The translations under genes and the position numbers were made by a program. Below the pieces are notes generated by a model that was given only the letters and a program-made list of their open reading frames with translations, ran no database searches and was not told where the DNA came from. DNA of 13,626 bases from an uncultured Methylococcaceae bacterium (GTDB taxonomy: Bacteria; Pseudomonadota; Gammaproteobacteria; Methylococcales; Methylomonadaceae): NCBI GenBank assembly GCA_913009515.1, contig CAJVYO010000015.1, positions 1-13,626 of the forward strand. Reading direction: 5' to 3'. Shown here in pieces: positions 7,125-13,626 of this stretch. The number at the start of each line of letters is the position of its first letter. Position 1 is the stretch's first letter.

Positions 7125-8003
7125 ATGAAAACTAAACTAAACTACGCGTTATTAATGACATCTTTGTCACTGGGTCTTGCGGCGAATATAACGCATGCTG
7201 AATCAACAAAAAAAGCACCTATTGTAAAAGTGTCCGCTGAACACGCTCATAAAACTATACATTGGGGATATGACGGAGCAGGTTCACCTAAAGCATGGCC
7301 AACATTAAAAACTGAATATGTTTTGTGTGGTAGCGGGCAACGTCAATCGCCTGTTGATGTGTATAGCTCTAAATTTGCGAATTTATTTCCAGTACAATTT
7401 AATTATCGTGATGTGGTGTTGCAACCGCTTAATAATGGACATACTTTACAAGCAAATTATACAGATACTGTTACGACTAAAAACAGTGTCATAATCGGTG
7501 GTACATCGTATCCTATTGCTAGTAATACTAAGAAGTACAGTAGTTCGTTAATGTTAGGTGATGTACCTTATGAGTTATTACAGTTTCATTATCATGCACC
7601 AAGTGAACATGCTTTAAATGGTCAACATTATGCAATGGAAGTGGATTTAGTGCATAGAAATGCAGATGGAAATATAGCGATTGTAGGTGTTTTTCTAAAG
7701 AAAGGGACACACAATAAAGTACTACAAAATGTGTTAGATAATGTATCAGTGACCATTAATCAGCCACGGATTATTCAAGAGTTGCTCATTAATGCCACGG
7801 ACTTATTACCTAATAAACGTGATTATTTTTATTACAATGGTTCATTAACAACCCCTCCTTGTACTGAAAATGTAAACTGGATGGTGATGAAAAATCCTAT
7901 TGAAGTGTCAGAAAAGCAAGTAGCACATTTTATTAAATTAATTGGTAATAATGCACGGTCGTTACAACCTTTGAACTGGCGTGAACCGCTAGGTTCATTG
8001 TAG
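7125..8003 (+). CDS. Exported alpha-carbonic anhydrase-like protein, altered zinc site
   Basis: Alpha-carbonic anhydrases hydrate CO2 to bicarbonate; bacterial forms act in the periplasm. The 292-residue protein begins with a Sec signal peptide (positive N-terminus, hydrophobic 8-20, likely cleavage after THA at residue 25). Family motifs follow: IHWGYDG, QSPVDV, NNGH with H106 as the proton-shuttle position, QFHYHAPSEH, SLTTPPC and QPLNWR. C68 and C246 fit the usual disulfide. Zinc ligands H155 and H157 and gatekeepers E161 and T242 are present. The third zinc position is Asp: family ExHxVH reads EVDLVH, with D174 at codon 7644-7646. It may therefore bind zinc in a His2Asp site with altered activity, or act as a non-catalytic CA-related protein. 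No clear Shine-Dalgarno precedes ATG 7125. A chemoreceptor gene starts 18 nt downstream. Confidence 0.92.
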   Translation: MKTKLNYALLMTSLSLGLAANITHAESTKKAPIVKVSAEHAHKTIHWGYDGAGSPKAWPTLKTEYVLCGSGQRQSPVDVYSSKFANLFPVQFNYRDVVLQPLNNGHTLQANYTDTVTTKNSVIIGGTSYPIASNTKKYSSSLMLGDVPYELLQFHYHAPSEHALNGQHYAMEVDLVHRNADGNIAIVGVFLKKGTHNKVLQNVLDNVSVTINQPRIIQELLINATDLLPNKRDYFYYNGSLTTPPCTENVNWMVMKNPIEVSEKQVAHFIKLIGNNARSLQPLNWREPLGSL

Positions 8004-8021
8004 GTTAAAACAGACATTATA

Positions 8022-9695
8022 ATGCTCAATAAATTATCGATTACTGCAAAAATAGTAAGTTTATCAATTAGTTTAATTTCATTAATGGTTATGAGTACGG
8101 CATATGCTATTTTTTCTATGTCTCAAATAGGTGATGAGTTACATGGGATTGCTGAAAAAGATATGCCGCTGATTAGTTTATTGACTGACGTAACGAAGTC
8201 TCAATTAGAGCAAGCTACGTTGTTTGCAAAGGTGGTTCGTTTTGGTGAGCTATTAGAGACTAAGCCTGAGTCAATCCAGTATTTTAAAGAAAATATTGAG
8301 CATTTTGAAAAGCTTAGTCACAAAGTCAGCGATGGCATTAGACAGTTGGATTTACTGGCTAAAACGAGTATTGATAAGGCAGAGGGCAGTCATAAAGAGC
8401 TTGAAGCCTTTAATGATGCTTTAAAATCGATAGAGCAACAGCATAAGCATTACGAAGAGCAGGCCTATCAAGTATTTATTTTATTCACAAAATTGGAATT
8501 TCACGAGGCTAAGCTACTAATTGGAAAGCTTGAACAAGAAGAAAATAGCTTAAATATAAAATTAGAGGCGTTGCTACATGATGTTGAAAAATTTACTGAA
8601 GAAGTAATAGTGGCTGCTGAAGAGCATGAACATCAAAGTGTGTTTGTTTTATTGAGCATAGCAGGTGTTGCATTATTGTTCGGTATTATTCTCAGCTTGC
8701 AGGTAATTAGTTCTATTAATGCGAGATTAAATGCGTTGGGCGATAGTTTAAAAGTGATTGCGGGGGGTAATTTAACTGCAGAAATTGATACAGAGAGCAA
8801 TGATTATATTGCATTGATAATCAAAGATGTGCAAAACGATATGTCAGAGATGATATCGACTATTTTAAGTGCAGCTGAACAACTTATTATCAGCTCTACG
8901 CATACTGCCGCAGTGGTTAATAATAGTTTAGGAAATATTCAACAGCAACAACTTGAAACAGAAAATGCAGTTTCTGTGATGGAAGAAATGAATCTGACGG
9001 TTAAATCTGTGGGTCGTTGTATTGTTAATACGGAAGTTGCGACTGAAAAAACCACCCTTGAAACGAATACTGGTCATGAATTGGTTAAACAAACCAGTAT
9101 CGCCATTCAAGCTTTAGCTAAGGAAATATCAGCGTCATCAGAGATTATTAATGAACTGGAAGGAGAAAGTAATAAGATTGGTGAGGTCTTAGAGGTCATT
9201 AAAAGTATTGCCGAGCAAACTAATTTGCTTGCTTTAAATGCGGCGATTGAAGCCGCACGAGCAGGTGAACAAGGAAGAGGCTTTGCTGTAGTGGCGGATG
9301 AAGTCAGAAATTTAGCCAGTCGTACCCAAGATGCAACGGCAGAAATCAACCACATGGTTCTGGCTTTACAAAGTGGTTCTCAAAAAGCCGTTAAATCAAT
9401 GAATGATAGCTGTATGACGGCAGAAACAACCGTTGAACAAGCAAATAATGCAGGTGATGCGATTAACACTATTTCCAGCTCAGTCGGTGAAATTCATGGT
9501 ATAGGTATTAAGATTACCAGCACTAATAAACAGCAAAATACACTTTTAGCGGATATTAATCAAAAAATGCTGAGTATTCATGAGCTTTCGAGTCATTCAG
9601 TCAATAATTCAGCAGACATTAGCCAAGCAAATAATAGCTTATCGCTTATGGCAGTTGATTTGCAGAAAATACTCGGTAAATTTAAAGTCGCTTAA
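8022..9695 (+). CDS. Methyl-accepting chemotaxis protein
   Basis: A transmembrane chemoreceptor that should signal through CheW/CheA to the flagellar or pilus motor. It has 557 residues: TM1 about 10-32, a mostly helical periplasmic sensor of about 170 residues (33-204, four-helix-bundle-like with long heptad-like stretches), TM2 about 206-229, HAMP about 230-280, and a cytoplasmic methyl-accepting coiled coil. The highly conserved hairpin tip is at 395-435 (IAEQTNLLALNAAIEAARAG, then GRGFAVVADEVRNLA). The protein ends in FKVA, so there is no NWETF-type tether for CheR/CheB. ATG 8022 gives the typical MLNKLSI start but has no Shine-Dalgarno. The 18-nt gap to the carbonic anhydrase gene, with no terminator between, suggests cotranscription. 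The ligand is unknown; CO2, bicarbonate or pH is a guess from context. Confidence 0.95.
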   Translation: MLNKLSITAKIVSLSISLISLMVMSTAYAIFSMSQIGDELHGIAEKDMPLISLLTDVTKSQLEQATLFAKVVRFGELLETKPESIQYFKENIEHFEKLSHKVSDGIRQLDLLAKTSIDKAEGSHKELEAFNDALKSIEQQHKHYEEQAYQVFILFTKLEFHEAKLLIGKLEQEENSLNIKLEALLHDVEKFTEEVIVAAEEHEHQSVFVLLSIAGVALLFGIILSLQVISSINARLNALGDSLKVIAGGNLTAEIDTESNDYIALIIKDVQNDMSEMISTILSAAEQLIISSTHTAAVVNNSLGNIQQQQLETENAVSVMEEMNLTVKSVGRCIVNTEVATEKTTLETNTGHELVKQTSIAIQALAKEISASSEIINELEGESNKIGEVLEVIKSIAEQTNLLALNAAIEAARAGEQGRGFAVVADEVRNLASRTQDATAEINHMVLALQSGSQKAVKSMNDSCMTAETTVEQANNAGDAINTISSSVGEIHGIGIKITSTNKQQNTLLADINQKMLSIHELSSHSVNNSADISQANNSLSLMAVDLQKILGKFKVA

Positions 9696-9919
9696 GGTTT
9701 ACTTAATTTGCTGTGCAGTCGATTGACGCCGATAACGGCTAAAACGATAAAAGCTCCGGGGGTAATAATTGCCCCTATCACGGCAGCCGACACTTTTAAT
9801 TTATTGTTCGATGGAGTGGGCGTGCTAAGCGGGTTAGTTGTGTAGCGAAGTGTGCCGCATGAATAGCAGACAGGATAGTGTGTTTTTTCAATAGAACCGC
9901 AAAAAGAACATTCGGACAT
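9692..9919 (-). CDS. Small membrane-anchored zinc-ribbon protein
   Basis: A predicted 75-residue protein with two CxxC knuckles (C4/C7 and C18/C21) that form a short zinc ribbon. A Pro/Ser/Thr/Asn-rich linker (about 28-40) leads to one hydrophobic helix (about 43-65) near the C-terminus and a short basic tail. No named family is recognised; zinc-ribbon plus one TM is a common layout for small bacterial proteins of unknown role. The CxxC spacing and the TM segment support a real gene. The start is ATG at 9919-9917, with only a weak GAG-like Shine-Dalgarno upstream. It is convergent with the chemoreceptor gene, and a shared TTAA (9692-9695) supplies the stop codon on both strands. Confidence 0.7.
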   Translation of the reverse strand: MSECSFCGSIEKTHYPVCYSCGTLRYTTNPLSTPTPSNNKLKVSAAVIGAIITPGAFIVLAVIGVNRLHSKLSKP

Positions 9920-9976
9920 AATTGCTACTCATATTTTTATTATTATTTTTCTAAATATTAGCAGAGATGTTGATAT

Positions 9977-10005
9977 TTTCAAAGAGAATTAATTTTTGCT
10001 ATAAA
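9977..10005 (+). promoter_or_regulatory. Candidate extended -10 promoter for the 102-aa gene
   Basis: TG at 9997-9998, one base, then TATAAA (10000-10005) gives an extended -10 element. A poor -35 (TTTCAA, 9977-9982) lies 17 nt upstream. The predicted start near 10012 would leave a leader of about 47 nt before ATG 10059. Confidence 0.4.
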
Positions 10006-10058
10006 ATGAATAATACGTCAGAAAATAATGATTTTACGTGATTAATAATGAGGAAAAC

Positions 10059-10367
10059 ATGAATCAAGAAATGAAAATTAAAGGGGTTGCCGGCTTAATT
10101 TTAAATAAAGCCAATACGGAATCCCAAGATTTGGGCAAAGGACATATTGTTAGTTCGGCAGCAGAGCTGATTAATCAAAATAAAGATGATGGGATCAACT
10201 ATACGACTGCCCCTTATTGGCTGGTGTTAAGCGTAGGAAATTTACCGATTGCCAATGCCGATAAGCTGCATGATTTTATTAAAATGAAATATAACGAAAT
10301 GGAAATTAATGCCTTAGCGGGGAAATTTGGCTTGCTAGGTTATCGTGTTTTAACTGAGAATAAATAA
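10059..10367 (+). CDS. Conserved-looking small protein of unknown function
   Basis: I do not recognise this 102-residue protein. It has no signal peptide, no TM helix and no Cys, so it is probably cytoplasmic and soluble. The composition is ordinary globular. A mixed central segment (YTTAPYWLVLSVGNLPIAN, residues 48-66) could form beta strands, followed by a likely helix (DKLHDFIKMKYNEMEINALAGKF). ATG 10059 is chosen over the in-frame GTG at 10038 because GAGG (10050-10053) sits 5 nt before it. It stands alone between the zinc-ribbon gene on the other strand and a 300-nt non-coding region, with its own predicted promoter. The good ribosome binding site and codon use like the neighbours make a real gene likely. 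Confidence 0.75.
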   Translation: MNQEMKIKGVAGLILNKANTESQDLGKGHIVSSAAELINQNKDDGINYTTAPYWLVLSVGNLPIANADKLHDFIKMKYNEMEINALAGKFGLLGYRVLTENK

Positions 10368-10386
10368 AATTTTTTAGTCACCTGTA

Positions 10387-10431
10387 AATTGAGTGATATG
10401 CCCTGATCATAACAAGGGATATCACTTAATT
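10387..10431. repeat. Long imperfect hairpin
   Basis: Arms 10387-10404 and 10415-10431 pair over 17 bp with one G-T wobble and one bulged G, around a 10-nt loop. No T run follows on either strand, so it is not a standard intrinsic terminator. It starts 19 nt after the 102-aa gene and may stabilise its mRNA 3' end or act as a protein site. Confidence 0.6.
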
Positions 10432-10510
10432 AAGCAATCAAAATCGCCTATTTCGGCACTTTTATAAGCACAACCTTTAATTAAAGCAATATATATGCCA
10501 ATTTCAGCGG

Positions 10511-10566
10511 CAAATTGTCACGCGTCAATTTGTCACATTTTCGACTGATATTATTTTACTTATACT
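10511..10566 (+). promoter_or_regulatory. Candidate operator and promoter of the 198-aa/c-di-GMP operon
   Basis: A 7-bp inverted repeat (10511-10517 and 10526-10532, 8-nt spacer) overlaps two TTGTCAC direct repeats 15 nt apart. A -10-like TATACT lies at 10561-10566. No good -35 is present at the right distance, which would fit an activator-dependent promoter. The leader to ATG 10668 would be about 95 nt. Confidence 0.3.
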
Positions 10567-10667
10567 AAGCTTATATTTTTTATTTATACTTAATTTTATA
10601 GCGTTAAATTCACTTTTTAAGGCATTTTAATAGGTATGGATTTCTTTAAAGCCAAAGGTTTTTTATA

Positions 10668-11264
10668 ATGAATAGTCTTAATTTTGATTTTGCCAGTGAT
10701 TTTGCTACAAAAGTGTCGTTGCCGAGTAAACAACTTTATAGCGAAGTAGGCAGTTCGCTTGCAGAAATATGGGGAGATACAAAGTCTGTTGCATCAGACG
10801 TACACCAAAAAATAGCGGAGGTATCGGTAGAATTTTATGATGCACCTTTAGTGACCGCGAGCCGTTGGAAAGAAGAATTAACGGTTAAAAGTAATGATAT
10901 GTATACGGTTGTGAATAGTGAGATTATTCCAAAAATTCAGTCAGACTATCAAAATCTAGCCAGTGATTTAGCCACATACGGTATGCGTACGCAAGAATCA
11001 TTACAAGTGTTTATCGATAATCCCACTCAAATAACCGCAGAATCATTTAATCAATTAAGCCAAGCTTTACAAGTGTATTTTAAGCAATTTTCTCACGTAT
11101 CGAGTGAGTGGTTGAATGAACTGGGTAGTCAATCAGGGCAGATTGTTAATTTATTGCTGGAACAGCCTATGTTAACACTGGAAGCTGTTTATTATGATAG
11201 CTTGTCGGTGTTATTAAATAGTTATTTTGTATTGGTTTCCAGTATGTTGCAGGGTTTAAGCTAA
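10668..11264 (+). CDS. Helical three-repeat protein of unknown function
   Basis: Not recognised. The 198 residues are acidic and mostly helical, with no Cys, no signal peptide and no clear N-terminal TM. The C-terminal 25 or so residues are the most hydrophobic (VYYDSLSVLLNSYFVLVSSM) and might contact a membrane. Three segments look related: each has a hydrophobic run, Asp/Glu, one residue and Pro, then a helix, at P60 (EFYDAP), P119 (VFIDNP) and P167 (LLLEQP). This suggests internal duplication and an amphipathic bundle somewhat like phasin or apolipoprotein folds, without a clear match to either. AAAGG (10654-10658) lies 9 nt before the ATG. The GAF/PAS/GGDEF/EAL gene begins 6 nt after the stop, so the two are probably translated together and may work together. 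Confidence 0.8.
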   Translation: MNSLNFDFASDFATKVSLPSKQLYSEVGSSLAEIWGDTKSVASDVHQKIAEVSVEFYDAPLVTASRWKEELTVKSNDMYTVVNSEIIPKIQSDYQNLASDLATYGMRTQESLQVFIDNPTQITAESFNQLSQALQVYFKQFSHVSSEWLNELGSQSGQIVNLLLEQPMLTLEAVYYDSLSVLLNSYFVLVSSMLQGLS

Positions 11265-11270
11265 CGTACA

Positions 11271-13487
11271 ATGATGATATTTGGAGTTAGTCTTTTTATG
11301 TTGCTGGGTTGTTTTGCCTTTTTTCGCAAGTTAAAGAGAAAAAATAATAATGTAACGATTGATAATAGCCATCATGCAAAGATTATTCAATTATTAGTTG
11401 CCTACCCTGTTGAACAATACAGTATTGCACATATGTTAGAACGTTGTTTAGTGATTATGTGTGCAACGGATCCTTTTAAAGTGCCAGCAAAAGGCATGAT
11501 ATTTTTGAAGATAAACGAGGAGTCGCAAACGATTCAGCGTCGCATGAGTGAGCTAGAATTAAATACTTGTATGCAGGATTGGCAGCAAAAACAAGGTTCA
11601 GATTCCCATAACACGTGTTTTATCGCGGCAGATAATCATTATTATTTTGTACCACTGATTATAGCGGGTAAAAATAGTGGTTTTTTAGCATTATATACAA
11701 GTATCAATTATCAACCATTTAAATTGATAGATGATTTTGTGACATTATTGGGAGATACCTTAGCTAATTTAGTTGAGAGGAAACACATTACTGATGAGAT
11801 GAATATTAGCCATCAAATGTTTAATGATAGTCATCAGGCTATTTTTATTACCGATAAAAATAATCAAATTTTACGCAGTAATAATGCCTGTGAAAATATG
11901 ACAGGCTATAAACAGTCTGAATTATTTCAACAAACACCGCATTTATTTCGTTCTCATTATCATGATGAAAGCTTTTATCAGCAGTTGTGGGAAAGTTTGA
12001 TTGAGAAAGGCTTTTGGCAGGGTGAAATTTGGAATAAACATAAACAAGGGCATCTTTATGCGGCTTTATTAAGTATTTCAGTGATAAAAAATAGCAGTGG
12101 TGAGCAAAAACATTATTTAGCAATCTTTACTGATTTAAGTGAACAAAAACAAGCAGAACAGGCGATTCATCAGTTAGCACATTATGATGCCTTAACATTA
12201 TTACCTAATCGCGTGTTATTTTTAGATCGTATTCAGCAGGCGATTAGTCAGGCGGCTAGACAAGATTATTCAGTAGTTTTATTGATGCTTAATATTGACC
12301 ATTTTAAGAATATTAATGATTCTTTTGGGCATGATATTGGTGATGATGCCCTTAAAATAATTACCATGCGTTTAAAAGCGGCTTTACGTGAAGAAGATAC
12401 TATTGCACGGGTTAATGGCGATGAATTTGGTATTATCTTACATAAAGTATCTGAGCAAGAGCATAATAAAATTTTATATGTTATTAAAAAACTACAAGAC
12501 AGCTTAGCTTTACCGTTAGACATTGCAGAGCATACCTTAAATATTACCTGTAGTATGGGTATTAGTATTTTTCCTGATGATGCGAATGATGCTGACGAAC
12601 TTATTAAATCTGCAAATATTGCCATGCATCAAGCTCAAAAAATAGGCGGCAATCAATATCAGTTTTATGACGAGCAGTTTAGTGTGTATGTGTTGCAAAA
12701 AATTCAAATGGAATCACATTTACGAGAGGCGTTAAAAGAAAATTATTTACAAGTCCATTTACAGCCGCAAATTCATTTTGAACCTGATATTGTGTTGAGT
12801 GCTGAAGCGTTATTACGAATTAAACAAGGGCCTTTAAAAGCATTATCACCTGCGGTTTATATTCCTATTGCCGAAGAAAGTGATTTAATTATTGAGATAG
12901 GTGATTGGGTTTTTAATGAAGTGTGTTGTTTAGTGAGTGGCTGGGAAAAGAAAGGCTTGCTACCTGATAATTTTCAACGGGTTGCGATTAATATTTCGCC
13001 TATGCAATTTATGCGAGCCGATTTTATTGATAAAGTAAAAGCGACCTTAACTAAGACCCAGGTGTCAGTGAAACATATTGAAGTGGAATTAACGGAAAGC
13101 TCCTTACAAGAATCCGATGATTATGTCATTGATAAATTGAATGCCTTAAAAGCAATGGGATTAAGTATTGCCATTGATGATTTTGGCACGGGCTATTCTT
13201 CTTTAAGTCGTTTAAAACAATTTCCTATTGATGTTTTAAAAATTGACCGCTCTTTTATCAGTGATATTTGCCACGATAATCATGATCTTGAAATGGTAAA
13301 AGCGATTATTAACATGGCGCATGCGATTGATATTAAAGCCTTGGCAGAGGGAGTCGAGACTGAAAATCAAGCGGAAGTGCTAGGAGGCTTGAAATGTGAT
13401 TATAGTCAGGGATTTTGGCACGGTAAATCGATGCCCAGTGAACTTTTTACAGAAAATTTTTTAAATAATGCCACAGTTAATGAATAG
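11271..13487 (+). CDS. Membrane GAF/PAS/GGDEF/EAL protein, likely c-di-GMP phosphodiesterase
   Basis: A 738-residue signalling protein: N-terminal TM about 3-18, GAF-like domain about 35-172, PAS about 178-290 (ending IFTDLSEQKQAE), GGDEF about 300-468 and EAL about 480-730. In the EAL domain the usual catalytic residues are present: E512 (EALLR), N574, E606, E609, D636-D637 (DDFGTGYSS), K657, E693 and Q713, so c-di-GMP hydrolysis is expected. The GGDEF motif is NGDEF (N382). The first Asp of the DxDxFK metal site is Asn (N341), while the inhibitory-site RxxD (R373, D376) is intact, so cyclase activity is doubtful and a ligand-binding role more likely. The start at 11271 has no Shine-Dalgarno and lies 6 nt after the 198-aa gene, implying coupling; a second ATG follows directly at 11274. 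The signals sensed by GAF and PAS are unknown. Confidence 0.95.
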   Translation: MMIFGVSLFMLLGCFAFFRKLKRKNNNVTIDNSHHAKIIQLLVAYPVEQYSIAHMLERCLVIMCATDPFKVPAKGMIFLKINEESQTIQRRMSELELNTCMQDWQQKQGSDSHNTCFIAADNHYYFVPLIIAGKNSGFLALYTSINYQPFKLIDDFVTLLGDTLANLVERKHITDEMNISHQMFNDSHQAIFITDKNNQILRSNNACENMTGYKQSELFQQTPHLFRSHYHDESFYQQLWESLIEKGFWQGEIWNKHKQGHLYAALLSISVIKNSSGEQKHYLAIFTDLSEQKQAEQAIHQLAHYDALTLLPNRVLFLDRIQQAISQAARQDYSVVLLMLNIDHFKNINDSFGHDIGDDALKIITMRLKAALREEDTIARVNGDEFGIILHKVSEQEHNKILYVIKKLQDSLALPLDIAEHTLNITCSMGISIFPDDANDADELIKSANIAMHQAQKIGGNQYQFYDEQFSVYVLQKIQMESHLREALKENYLQVHLQPQIHFEPDIVLSAEALLRIKQGPLKALSPAVYIPIAEESDLIIEIGDWVFNEVCCLVSGWEKKGLLPDNFQRVAINISPMQFMRADFIDKVKATLTKTQVSVKHIEVELTESSLQESDDYVIDKLNALKAMGLSIAIDDFGTGYSSLSRLKQFPIDVLKIDRSFISDICHDNHDLEMVKAIINMAHAIDIKALAEGVETENQAEVLGGLKCDYSQGFWHGKSMPSELFTENFLNNATVNE

Positions 13488-13501
13488 ATTAGGTGGGTTT
13501 A

Positions 13502-13626
13502 ATGTGTAAAGCACGCCGTTCTAAAATAGTATGGGCGAATAGTATTTTTTTCTCATTAGCGATTTCAGTGTCTGCCAATGATGTAGAAGAGCATTTTTTA
13601 GATAATAGCTTGGAAGAAATATTACA
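13502..13626 (+). CDS. Start of an exported protein (truncated by window)
   Basis: The first 41 codons of a gene that continues past the right edge. AGGTGG (13491-13496) lies 5 nt before ATG 13502, and the gene starts 14 nt after the EAL protein stop, so it probably belongs to the same operon. The N-terminus is a Sec signal peptide: basic MCKARRSK, a hydrophobic core around residues 9-23, and likely cleavage after SVSA (24). The mature part begins NDVEEHFLDNSLEEIL. A leading acidic SLEE-type segment is often seen before the plug of TonB-dependent receptors, but too little is visible to assign a family. Confidence 0.7.
   Translation, partial: MCKARRSKIVWANSIFFSLAISVSANDVEEHFLDNSLEEIL

Larger units (their letters stand above)
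10368..10667. other. 300-nt non-coding region with stacked repeats
   Basis: No convincing gene is seen. From left to right it holds: a long imperfect inverted repeat (10387-10431); TTAATTAAGCAAT (10426-10438) echoed by a 12-bp palindrome plus GCAAT (10475-10490); CAAATTG/CAATTTG inverted repeats (10511-10517 and 10526-10532) around ACGCGT; two TTGTCAC direct repeats (10515-10521, 10530-10536); and TATACT hexamers at 10561-10566 and 10585-10590. It probably carries the promoter and operator of the downstream operon. Confidence 0.5.

Noticed and set aside
12266..12625. Long minus-strand open frame inside the GGDEF region
   Set aside because: It is antisense to a clear GGDEF domain with no ribosome binding site or recognisable motif; AT-rich coding DNA gives such frames by chance.

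Overview
The window looks like chromosomal DNA from an AT-rich gammaproteobacterium. The left half follows the classic gammaproteobacterial order carB, greA, yhbY (opposite strand), rlmE, ftsH, glmM, tpiA, secG, tRNA-Leu(GAG). The sequence alone does not fix the genus. The low GC and the mix of signalling genes would suit a Methylococcales- or Thiotrichales-like lineage, but that is a guess.

Left block (1-7028): housekeeping. It holds the 3' end of carB (pyrimidine and arginine synthesis), greA (transcript cleavage factor), yhbY (ribosome-associated RNA-binding protein), rlmE (23S rRNA 2'-O-methyltransferase), ftsH (membrane AAA+ protease), glmM (UDP-GlcNAc synthesis), tpiA (glycolysis), secG (Sec translocon) and a tRNA-Leu. 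Strong intrinsic terminators close carB, greA and the tRNA. A good sigma70-type promoter sits in the glmM-tpiA gap, so tpiA-secG-tRNA-Leu can be its own transcription unit. folP, which often lies between ftsH and glmM, is absent here. TpiA keeps its catalytic residues but has lost several family-signature residues.

Right block (7029-13626): accessory and sensory. The usual neighbours after tRNA-Leu (nusA or nuo operons) are missing. Instead there is an exported alpha-carbonic anhydrase-like protein whose third zinc ligand is Asp rather than His. A methyl-accepting chemotaxis protein follows 18 nt later. A tail-to-tail membrane-anchored zinc-ribbon protein comes next, sharing a TTAA with the chemoreceptor as overlapping stop codons. 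Then come an unrecognised 102-residue protein, a 300-nt non-coding stretch rich in symmetric repeats, and a probable operon. That operon holds a 198-residue helical protein with three related segments, a membrane-anchored GAF-like/PAS/GGDEF/EAL protein, and the start of an exported protein cut by the window edge. The GGDEF domain looks catalytically degraded but keeps its c-di-GMP inhibitory site. The EAL domain looks intact, so the protein is best read as a regulated c-di-GMP phosphodiesterase.

The most interesting points are the His-to-Asp zinc-site change in the carbonic anhydrase together with its tight linkage to a chemoreceptor (a possible periplasmic CO2, bicarbonate or pH sensing pair), and the 198-aa repeat protein closely coupled to a c-di-GMP enzyme.
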